Below, in pieces: positions 16,632 through 22,705 of a stretch of DNA of 24,557 nucleotides. The notes beneath the pieces were generated by a model. It was not told where the DNA came from. It saw nothing but the letters and a program-made list of their open reading frames with translations, and did no database searches. Source of the DNA: Rhodospirillaceae bacterium (GTDB taxonomy: Bacteria > Pseudomonadota > Alphaproteobacteria > MPNO01 > UBA2964); the NCBI GenBank assembly GCA_018660305.1, contig JABJKO010000025.1:1-24557 (forward strand), given 5' to 3'. The position numbers and the translations under genes were made by a program. How positions within the stretch are numbered: the stretch's first letter is position 1; each line of letters begins with the position of its first letter.

Positions 16632-17660
16632 ATGGCCAGAGCGCCCGTGAAGAAGAAGGCACCGGCAAAAATCCGCCGGAGTAAACCGGTGGTGATCGAT
16701 TTCCACGCCCATATCGCGGTGCCGGAGGTGCTTGAAATCACCTTCGGGCAATCCCAATTTGCCCGCGCCATCGCCAAGACGAAGCCGGGCGCGAAGGGCA
16801 TCGGCATACCCAAGCCGGCACTGGACCGCATGTCGGATATGAAGCTGCGGTTCAAGGAAATGGATCAGATGGGGATCGATATTCAGATCATCAGCCCCAG
16901 CATCCTGCAGCAATGCACCTACTGGGCCAAACCGCAGGCGGCGCTCAAGATGGAGCAGCAAAGCAATGACCGCGTTGCCGAGGCGGTGGCGGAACATCCC
17001 GACCGGCTCGTCGGCATCGGCTCTGTGCCGCTCCAGGATGTGAAGCTGGCGGTGAAGGAGCTTGAACGCGCCGTCACGAAAAACGGGCTCAAGGGCGTGA
17101 TCATCGGCTCCAACGTCAATGGCGACGAGCTTGGCAACAAGAAATTCAAACCGTTCTGGCGCAAGGCCGAGGCGCTGGGCGCGGCCATTTTCATCCACCC
17201 CACGGGCAGCACCGATCCGCGCATGCGCCCCCATTACCAGCTCATCACCGTCGGCCAGCCGCTGGAAGAGGCGCTGGCCCAGGGCTCTCTGGTCTATGAC
17301 GGGGTGATGGACGATTTTCCCAAGCTGAAGGTCGCCATCGCCCATGGCGGCGGCTATCTGCCGTTCTATACCGGGCGCCATGATCATGTGCAGCGCATGG
17401 GCCATACCGGCGGCCAACTCAAGGGCAGTTTCAGCTCGTATCTGAAACGGTTTAATTACGAGACCGTGCTGTTCAACCCCGACATGCTGGAATTTCTGGC
17501 GAAGAAAGTGCCCACAAAGAACATCATGATGGGCACCGACTATCCGTTCGGTGAAAAGAATCCGGTCAAGTTCGTGCGCAGCGCCCGCAACATTTCGAAA
17601 GCCGCCCAGGATGCCATCCTCGGCGCCAACGCGGCGAAATTTCTTGGAATCAGGATTTAG
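16632..17660 (+). CDS. Amidohydrolase-2 family protein, ACMSD-like
   Basis: This is a 342-residue TIM-barrel metal-dependent hydrolase or decarboxylase. Metal ligands visible are His25-x-His27 (DFHAHIAVPE), the barrel His in IFIHPTGS, the His in IAHGGGYLPFYTGRHDH and Asp in MGTDYPFGE. The layout matches aminocarboxymuconate-semialdehyde decarboxylase and gamma-resorcylate decarboxylase relatives. A Lys/Arg-rich N-terminal tail (RAPVKKKAPAKIRRSK) precedes the barrel. A strong ribosome-binding site (GGGGAGAAAATC) leads into ATG 16632. It is co-oriented with the sulfatase and ends at an intrinsic terminator. It could decarboxylate or hydrolyse an aromatic or carboxylated product; this is inference. 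Confidence 0.87.
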   Translation: MARAPVKKKAPAKIRRSKPVVIDFHAHIAVPEVLEITFGQSQFARAIAKTKPGAKGIGIPKPALDRMSDMKLRFKEMDQMGIDIQIISPSILQQCTYWAKPQAALKMEQQSNDRVAEAVAEHPDRLVGIGSVPLQDVKLAVKELERAVTKNGLKGVIIGSNVNGDELGNKKFKPFWRKAEALGAAIFIHPTGSTDPRMRPHYQLITVGQPLEEALAQGSLVYDGVMDDFPKLKVAIAHGGGYLPFYTGRHDHVQRMGHTGGQLKGSFSSYLKRFNYETVLFNPDMLEFLAKKVPTKNIMMGTDYPFGEKNPVKFVRSARNISKAAQDAILGANAAKFLGIRI

Positions 17661-17670
17661 CGGAAATTAA

Positions 17671-17696
17671 GGACGCGGAAATCACGTCCGTTTTTA
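17671..17696 (+). terminator. Probable Rho-independent terminator
   Basis: GGACG (17671-17675) pairs with CGTCC (17685-17689) around a 9-base loop, followed by GTTTTT. It lies 11 bases after the amidohydrolase stop. The stem is short, so strength is uncertain. Confidence 0.6.
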
Positions 17697-17815
17697 GCCA
17701 TTGCTGCTGAAGGACTAAGCCAAAAGGTGATAGGGGCAATATTGTCATTACATTAGCCATCCGGTGATATTCTCCGGCCAAATAGAGGTTCACCAGCAGC
17801 TGAGGTTTCCCGCGG

Positions 17816-18103
17816 ATGAAACAGCATCATTTATCAAAAATTCTGGCCATTGGGACCATGGTTTTTCTGTCCGGTTGCATGGATGCAGGGGACCGTGGAC
17901 TGGGACCCTCCTGCCAGTCCGGCGTTGTGGCGGCCGAGCGTGCGTTAGGCAACGCCAAGGCCAACAATCTGGGGCGTGCCATAGATTGGGCCAAGGCGGC
18001 GGGCCTCATTGCTGCTGCGCGAACGCAACAGCAATTCAGCGAATATCAGAATTGCGCCCTAAAGGCCGCCAAGGCCCGGGAAATCATCGGCCGTCATAAA
18101 TAA
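17816..18103 (+). CDS. Small putative lipoprotein
   Basis: This 95-residue protein has an N-terminal signal (KQHHLSKILAIGTMVFLSGC) ending in lipobox LSGC, so Cys21 should be lipidated. The mature part, about 75 residues, is Ala-rich, probably helical (AAERALGNAKANNLGRAIDWAKAAGLIAAARTQQQFSEYQNCALKAAKAREI), and carries two further Cys that may form a disulfide. TGAGG lies 10 bases before the ATG. It ends only 7 bases from the stop of the convergent gene. I do not recognise the family; an envelope location is inferred from the lipobox. Confidence 0.7.
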   Translation: MKQHHLSKILAIGTMVFLSGCMDAGDRGLGPSCQSGVVAAERALGNAKANNLGRAIDWAKAAGLIAAARTQQQFSEYQNCALKAAKAREIIGRHK

Positions 18104-18110
18104 CACAGCT

Positions 18111-18629
18111 CTAGTTGCCGACGCAGACCTCGCCGGAAAGCGAAAACTGGTTTTCGTTCTCCGCGGGACAGAATGAGATATAACCATCCGCCTTGATATT
18201 GACGCTTTCCACGTTGGAAAATATCCCCGTGCCGGTGGAAATATGGGAAATTGTTTCGTCAATGAAGAAGGAACAGGGGATCCCTTGCGCATCGACGGCA
18301 CGGATACCGGTAACAATAGCAAGATCACCTTCGGTGACGAACGAACTGCCGGCAAAATTTGCGGTATGCGACAAAATTGTGAAACCAAACCCTCCGCTGG
18401 TCACGGTCCCGACGAGGTTCCCTTTTTCCTTGAAGACCCTTTGGCCCGCCCCGTTGACGAGGTCCAGTCTGATCGTACCCACCTGTGCCGTTGGCGAGAC
18501 GTTGATGGTTTTGACTTTGCTGCTCTCTGCATTTCTGACGGCATAGCATTCAGTGGCCGATGCCCCACCCGACAAGGGCATAAGGCAGGCAGCAAGAATC
18601 AACGCCGGTAGAATTGTCAGTTTTTTCAC
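18111..18629 (-). CDS. Secreted protein of unknown function
   Basis: This 172-residue protein has a clear signal peptide (KKLTILPALILAACLMPLSGGASA, cleavage near ASA-TE). The mature chain is beta-rich with Gly/Thr/Val alternation (TINVSPTAQVGTIRLDLVNGAGQRVF, GNLVGTVTSGGFGFTILSHT) and two to four Cys. The start is a GTG at 18629, supported by AAGGGG upstream; no better ATG exists before the signal. LAAC at residues 12-15 of the signal could be read as a weak lipobox, but it lies in mid-helix. It is convergent with the lipoprotein and divergent from the glycine-zipper protein. I do not recognise the family. Confidence 0.7.
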   Translation of the reverse strand: MKKLTILPALILAACLMPLSGGASATECYAVRNAESSKVKTINVSPTAQVGTIRLDLVNGAGQRVFKEKGNLVGTVTSGGFGFTILSHTANFAGSSFVTEGDLAIVTGIRAVDAQGIPCSFFIDETISHISTGTGIFSNVESVNIKADGYISFCPAENENQFSLSGEVCVGN

Positions 18630-18655
18630 AATGGGTACCCCTTTTTCTAAGTGAA

Positions 18656-18684
18656 TTGGTTAGATTATTTAGGGTATTTAGAGT
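18656..18684 (+). promoter_or_regulatory. Sigma70-like promoter for the glycine-zipper gene
   Basis: TTGGTT (18656-18661), a 17-base spacer and TAGAGT (18679-18684) lie in an AT-rich divergent spacer of 105 bases. The same TAGAGT -10 occurs in the promoter candidate of the deacetylase-liv operon. Confidence 0.4.
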
Positions 18685-18734
18685 CGCGACAAATCCGAAT
18701 TAGGTGAATCATCCTTAAGGAGTACGCGGAAATC

Positions 18735-19409
18735 ATGAAACGCCAAAATCCGAAAGCCTTATTGGGCACTCTTTTAGTGGCGGCCTTCGCGTTGAGCGTC
18801 GTCACCAGCGCGCTGGCTCATCACCGACCGGGCCATAACCCACCCGGCCATTCCAAAAAATACAAGAAATCGCACAAAATGAATCGCGGGGGGCCACCGG
18901 CCTGGGCGCCCGCCTGGGGCTATCGCGGTAAACGGACAGTTCGCTACAGGCATCAGGGGGTCGTTCATGAGGCAGGCCCCACGGATCTGATCAAAGTACC
19001 GGAATCCGGCTTGGGTCGATGCAACCGCGACGTCATCGGCGCCATACTCGGCGGCGCGGTCGGTGCCGCCGCGGGCTCACAGTTCGGCAAAGGCGATGGG
19101 CGGACACTCGCGACCCTTGGCGGCGCAATCGTCGGGGTGCTGGTCGGTGGCAATCTCGGGCGGGCCATGGATCAGGTCGACCAGAACTGCGTTGGGCAAG
19201 CGTTGGAACGGGCGCAGACCGGCAAGACCGTGGTCTGGAAAAACCCGGACCGGCAGGGCCAATATAAGGTCACGCCGACACGCACTTACCAAACCAGAAA
19301 CGGTACCTATTGCCGCGAATATCAGACCCAGATTGTCATCGGCGGTAAATTGCAGAATGCCTATGGTAAGGCTTGCCGTCAGCCCGACGGGACCTGGAAA
19401 AAAATCTAG
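18735..19409 (+). CDS. Glycine-zipper outer-membrane/periplasmic protein, 17-kDa surface antigen-like
   Basis: This is a 224-residue protein. A signal peptide spans residues 1 to about 28 (LLGTLLVAAFALSVVTSALA). A His/Lys/Pro-rich segment follows (HHRPGHNPPGHSKKYKKSHK). The glycine-zipper region at about residues 98-145 (RDVIGAILGGAVGAAAGSQFGKGDGRTLATLGGAIVGVLVGGNLGRAMD) is the signature of the rickettsial 17-kDa antigen/RT0821 family. The C-terminal beta domain (KTVVWKNPDRQGQYKVTPTRTYQTRNGTYCREYQTQIVIGGKLQNAYGKACRQPDGTWK) also matches that family. The start ATG has AAGGAG 12 bases upstream. Its stop codon overlaps the stop of the opposite gene. A cell-envelope role is likely; its function is unknown. 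Confidence 0.85.
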   Translation: MKRQNPKALLGTLLVAAFALSVVTSALAHHRPGHNPPGHSKKYKKSHKMNRGGPPAWAPAWGYRGKRTVRYRHQGVVHEAGPTDLIKVPESGLGRCNRDVIGAILGGAVGAAAGSQFGKGDGRTLATLGGAIVGVLVGGNLGRAMDQVDQNCVGQALERAQTGKTVVWKNPDRQGQYKVTPTRTYQTRNGTYCREYQTQIVIGGKLQNAYGKACRQPDGTWKKI

Positions 19410-19609
19410 TTCGAACGGGCCGCGCCGCGTTTGGCGGTGGCGGCGACCTTGGTGTTGACGTTCATCCCGGGCCGTTTTGCCCCATGATTACCGGGATCGA
19501 ATTTTCCGGTCTGAAAAGATTGTTCAGGCTGGGCCGCGTTGGCGGCTCGTTTTTTGGCTTTTTCTCCGGCTTTCGCCTTGGCGCGTGCGCGGGCTTTTGC
19601 TTTTGTCAT
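19406..19609 (-). CDS. Small Lys/Ala-rich conserved protein
   Basis: This 67-residue protein has a highly basic N-terminal half made of Lys/Ala/Arg repeats (TKAKARARAKAKAGEKAKKR). The C-terminal half contains TGKFDPGNHGAKRPGMN and ends in KRGAARSN. I recall small alphaproteobacterial proteins with the same FDPG...GPxMN...KRGAARS tail. The start at ATG 19609 is chosen because that family begins with this Lys/Ala run; the longer reading frame upstream has an unrelated N-terminus. Nucleic-acid binding is a plausible guess from charge alone. Its stop codon is on the same CTAG palindrome (19406-19409) as the stop of the convergent glycine-zipper gene. Confidence 0.65.
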   Translation of the reverse strand: MTKAKARARAKAKAGEKAKKRAANAAQPEQSFQTGKFDPGNHGAKRPGMNVNTKVAATAKRGAARSN

Positions 19610-19667
19610 GGGATGATCGCCTATTTTGCCGGGTTTCTCATTTTGCAAGCAGAGCCATCTTAACCCG

Positions 19668-19687
19668 GCTCGCCCCCTGTGGCGAGC
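19668..19687. other. Small perfect inverted repeat in divergent spacer
   Basis: GCTCGCC (19668-19674) and GGCGAGC (19681-19687) pair around a 6-base loop, in the spacer between the divergent small basic protein and the YajQ gene. There is no T-tract on either side, so it is not an intrinsic terminator; an operator or structural role is possible. Confidence 0.35.
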
Positions 19688-19770
19688 GGCGGCTACACGT
19701 GTGATTCGCCGTCTGCCTGCTATTATTGATGTCTTGTTCGGGTATCCCCATCCAGTCAGGGAGAGAAACC

Positions 19771-20256
19771 ATGCCTTCATTCGATATTGTATCGCGTACC
19801 GATATTCCGGAGGTCGATAATGCTGTCCAGAGCGCCATGCGCGAGATCGGCACGCGTTACGACTTCAAGGGCAGCATGTGTGCGGTCGAACGGAAAGAGG
19901 AGACGCTGGAGATCAAAGCCGATGACGAGCTGAAGCTGAAGCAGGTCCAGGAACTGCTGCGCGGGCATCTGGCCAAGCGCAAGGTCGACGTGGGTTCGCT
20001 GGATTTTCAGAAAGCCGAGGCGGCTTTCGGTAACTCCATGCGCCAGACAGTGCTTATCAAGCAGGGTGTCGAGCGCGAACTGGCGCAGAAAATCGTCAAG
20101 ACTATCAAGGGATCGAAGATGAAGGTCCAAGTCGCGATCCAGGGTGATGAACTCCGGGTCACCGGTAAGAAGCGCGACGATCTGCAGGATGCGATGGCCT
20201 TGATCAAGGAAAGCAAGATGGGCCAGCCGCTGCAATACGTCAATTTCCGCGACTGA
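19771..20256 (+). CDS. yajQ: YajQ family nucleotide-binding protein
   Basis: This 161-residue protein has the normal YajQ length. It opens with PSFDIVSRTDIPEVDNAVQSAMREIGTRYDFKGS and continues with ADDELKLKQVQELLRGHLAKRKVD, KQGVERELAQKIVKTIKGSKMKVQVAIQGDELRVTGKKRDDLQDAMALIK, ending QPLQYVNFRD, all diagnostic. The family has two ferredoxin-like/KH-like domains and has been reported to bind cyclic di-GMP in Xanthomonas and nucleic acid or nucleotides elsewhere. The start at ATG 19771 follows GGGAGAG and excludes an upstream in-frame extension that is not part of the family. The next gene starts 14 bases after its stop, suggesting co-transcription with a catabolic hydrolase. Confidence 0.96.
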   Translation: MPSFDIVSRTDIPEVDNAVQSAMREIGTRYDFKGSMCAVERKEETLEIKADDELKLKQVQELLRGHLAKRKVDVGSLDFQKAEAAFGNSMRQTVLIKQGVERELAQKIVKTIKGSKMKVQVAIQGDELRVTGKKRDDLQDAMALIKESKMGQPLQYVNFRD

Positions 20257-20270
20257 AGGAAAAGCCCGCC

Positions 20271-21167
20271 ATGGCAGACGCGCCGCAAGACCGGGTGCGG
20301 AATCCGCGCGGCGGTCCCGATCCGGACACTAAAAAGCCGAATTTCGTTTTGCCGCCCGGCGCCTGCGATTGTCATGTGCATGTGTTCGGTCCCGCCGAAA
20401 AATTTCCGTTCCCGCCGGCCAATGCAAAGCGGGGTTTCGACGCACCGAAGGAAGACCTCCATGCCATGCATGGGACAATCGGTGCCGACCGTTGCGTGAT
20501 CGTCCATGGTGGCACCCACGGCACCGATTTGTCGGTCACCCTCGATGCTCTTGCGACCAGTACAAGGCCCATGCGGGCGGTGGCTCTGGTCGATGACGAC
20601 ATAACCGACGCGCGGCTTGAAGAACTGCATGCGGCGGGATTTCGCGGCATTCGCTATAGCCCGGCCATGAGCGGCATTCCGCTGGAGGATTATGTGGTCC
20701 GGCGCATGGCCGACCGGCTGGCGCCCCTTGGCTGGCACATTCTGTTTCATTTCAAGGGTGACATGATTCTGGATTATGCGGATTTTCTGAGGGACTTGCC
20801 GGTGCCCCCCGTGCTTGATCATTTCGCCGGAATCGATCCCGCGGCGGGCGGCACGGATCAGGATTCCTTCCGGTCTCTTATAGGGCTGCTCACCGAGGGC
20901 GGTGGCTGGGTGAAAACTTCCGGAATCGACCGGATCTCGAGCCAGCCCTATCCCTTTGCCGATGCCGCCGAGATCGCCCGTGCCCTGGTAGAGGCAGCGC
21001 CCGACCGGGTGATCTGGGGCACCGACTGGCCACATCCGGGTATCGGACCGCAAGGCGCCACCAACGACGGCGATCTGGTGGATCTGATTCCGACTTATGC
21101 GAGCGACCCGGCCCTACGGAAGAAGCTGCTGGTGGATAACCCGGCACGGCTCTACGGCTTCGACTAA
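20271..21167 (+). CDS. Amidohydrolase, 2-pyrone-4,6-dicarboxylate hydrolase (LigI)-like
   Basis: This is a 298-residue TIM-barrel hydrolase. The first metal/substrate site is His35-x-His37 in ACDCHVHVFGPAEKFPFPP, closely resembling LigI-type lactonases. It is followed by HGTIGADRCVIVHGGTHGTD, FRGIRYSP, WHILFHFKG, PPVLDHFAGID and the barrel-end Asp in VIWGTDWPHPG, ending with DNPARLYGFD. The family opens lactone rings such as 2-pyrone-4,6-dicarboxylate in lignin-aromatic catabolism, but many paralogues act on other lactones. The ATG follows GAAGGAAAAGC and lies 14 bases after yajQ. The downstream alpha/beta hydrolase may act in the same pathway. Confidence 0.88.
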   Translation: MADAPQDRVRNPRGGPDPDTKKPNFVLPPGACDCHVHVFGPAEKFPFPPANAKRGFDAPKEDLHAMHGTIGADRCVIVHGGTHGTDLSVTLDALATSTRPMRAVALVDDDITDARLEELHAAGFRGIRYSPAMSGIPLEDYVVRRMADRLAPLGWHILFHFKGDMILDYADFLRDLPVPPVLDHFAGIDPAAGGTDQDSFRSLIGLLTEGGGWVKTSGIDRISSQPYPFADAAEIARALVEAAPDRVIWGTDWPHPGIGPQGATNDGDLVDLIPTYASDPALRKKLLVDNPARLYGFD

Positions 21168-21247
21168 GGGCTGGCCCCGGCTAGTCAGGCGGTGGCTCGG
21201 AAGATAGAGTCACCTCTGCGCATTCGGCGAAAACCGGGGAGGGCGGA

Positions 21248-22516
21248 ATGGCGACATCAGAGATCGAAAGCGATCCGGCAGACGCGATCACGCAATTACC
21301 GGACTTGGTAAACGGCGATGATTTCCTGGTCCATCGTGGCCGTTTTCTAACGGTCGATTTTCTGGTCGAGATCGGCGATGCGCCCTTTATGGTCAGTATC
21401 GAAAAAGGCCGCGTCGCCTCAGTCGAGCGCGGCCCGTTTCCGCTGCGTCCATACGCGTTTGCGGTGCGTGGTACAGTCGAGGGTTGGCAGCAATTCTGGT
21501 TGGCTATCCCACCGCCGCAGTCCCACGATATTCTTGCCCTGGTCAAGCGCGGGGAGTTCTGTATCGAGGGCGATTTACATCCCTTCATGGCCAATCTTCT
21601 CTACATCAAGGACGTACTTGCCGCGCCACGGCAGCCGCAGACAGAACCGGCGGCCAACCCGGTCAAGCCGGTCCGGGATTCGATGATCGAACCCATCACG
21701 GGACGGTATATCCATCTGACCCTGGGCGGGCGCGACAACCGCGTCTATTTCGAGGAGGCGGGCCAGGGTATTCCGCTGGTCTGCCTGCATACCGCGGGGG
21801 CCGACGGGCGCCAGTACCGCCATCTCATGATCGATGAGGCCATCACCGATAATTTCCGGGTTATCGCCTTCGATTTGCCATGGCACGGCAAGACCCTGCC
21901 GCCGGCCGGCTGGAATCACGAAACCTATCAACTCACGGTCGAGAGCTATGTGGAGGTGATCCGTGCCTTCTGTCAGGCGCTTGAACTAGACCGGCCGGCG
22001 GTCATAGGGTGCTCCATCGGCGGGCGCATCGTGGTCAAACTCGCCATCGATCATGCCGCCGAGTTTCGCGCGCTGATCGGGCTGGAGGCGTCGGATTATC
22101 AGCCGCCCTGGGGCAATCATAGCTGGGCGAGCCACCATCCCAACATTCATGGCGGAGAGGCTTCGGCCGGCATGGTGTCCGGCATGATGGCGCCGCAAAG
22201 CCCCGAGGAAACCCGTTGGGAGACATTGTGGCAGTATATGTGCAGCGGTCCTGGTGTGTTCAAGGGCGACCGCTTTCCCTATGACTTCCGCGATCAGGTG
22301 GCGTCCATCGATACCGACCTGTGTCCGCTGTTCCTGCTCACCGGCGATTACGACTTCACGGTCCCGCCGGAGACCACCCGGAAGATCGCCGACAAGGTGC
22401 CGGGCGCCGAGTTTACCGTGATGACCGAAATGGGACATTTCTGCATCAACGAAAACCCCGCGAGATTCCGCGAGTACCTGCTGCCGGTGCTCGACCGTAT
22501 CCGTACCGCGTCGTGA
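21248..22516 (+). CDS. SCP2-like domain fused to alpha/beta hydrolase
   Basis: This is a 422-residue, two-part protein. Residues about 15-125 (FLVEIGDAPFMVSIEKGRVASVERGPFPLRPYAFAVRGTVEGWQQFWL...LVKRGEFCIEGDLHPFMANLLYIKDVLA) have the pattern of an SCP2 sterol-carrier-like lipid-binding domain. After a Pro-rich linker, residues about 155-420 are an alpha/beta hydrolase. The nucleophile elbow is GCSIGG (Ser256), the oxyanion-side motif is LHTAGADGRQY, the acid is probably Asp in TGDYDFTVP, and the catalytic His is in MGHFCIN. The ATG follows GGGGAGGG. The 80-base gap from the amidohydrolase and shared direction fit one unit. A hydrophobic ester or lactone substrate delivered by the SCP2-like part is my inference. 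Confidence 0.82.
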   Translation: MATSEIESDPADAITQLPDLVNGDDFLVHRGRFLTVDFLVEIGDAPFMVSIEKGRVASVERGPFPLRPYAFAVRGTVEGWQQFWLAIPPPQSHDILALVKRGEFCIEGDLHPFMANLLYIKDVLAAPRQPQTEPAANPVKPVRDSMIEPITGRYIHLTLGGRDNRVYFEEAGQGIPLVCLHTAGADGRQYRHLMIDEAITDNFRVIAFDLPWHGKTLPPAGWNHETYQLTVESYVEVIRAFCQALELDRPAVIGCSIGGRIVVKLAIDHAAEFRALIGLEASDYQPPWGNHSWASHHPNIHGGEASAGMVSGMMAPQSPEETRWETLWQYMCSGPGVFKGDRFPYDFRDQVASIDTDLCPLFLLTGDYDFTVPPETTRKIADKVPGAEFTVMTEMGHFCINENPARFREYLLPVLDRIRTAS

Positions 22517-22705
22517 GGCCGGCGGGATACAGACCCTAGGGCGGCCATGGCTGGCGCATCAGCCTTGGCTATGCGGCGGCGGGTTGTGGGCCATCCTGTT
22601 TGGATACTACGACCAGGCCAAGCACATCATATGGCACGCCCCGCCGCTGTTCAGGTTGGAAACGGACTCTTCTGGATGGATTACCCACCATTTACCGATC
22701 AGTGA

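Noticed and set aside
16110..17417. 435-residue minus-strand reading frame opposite the sulfatase and amidohydrolase
   Set aside because: It is antisense to two well-supported genes, rich in His/Arg/Leu as expected for a shadow frame, and has no recognisable domain.
20007..21053. 348-residue minus-strand frame opposite yajQ and the amidohydrolase
   Set aside because: It runs antisense across two firmly identified genes and has no protein-family features.
22517..22705. Spacer with a plus-strand frame extending into the histidine kinase gene
   Set aside because: The frame has no ribosome-binding site or family motif and overlaps the kinase 3' end antisense. The GATCAGTGATC palindrome nearby is short and lacks a T-tract.
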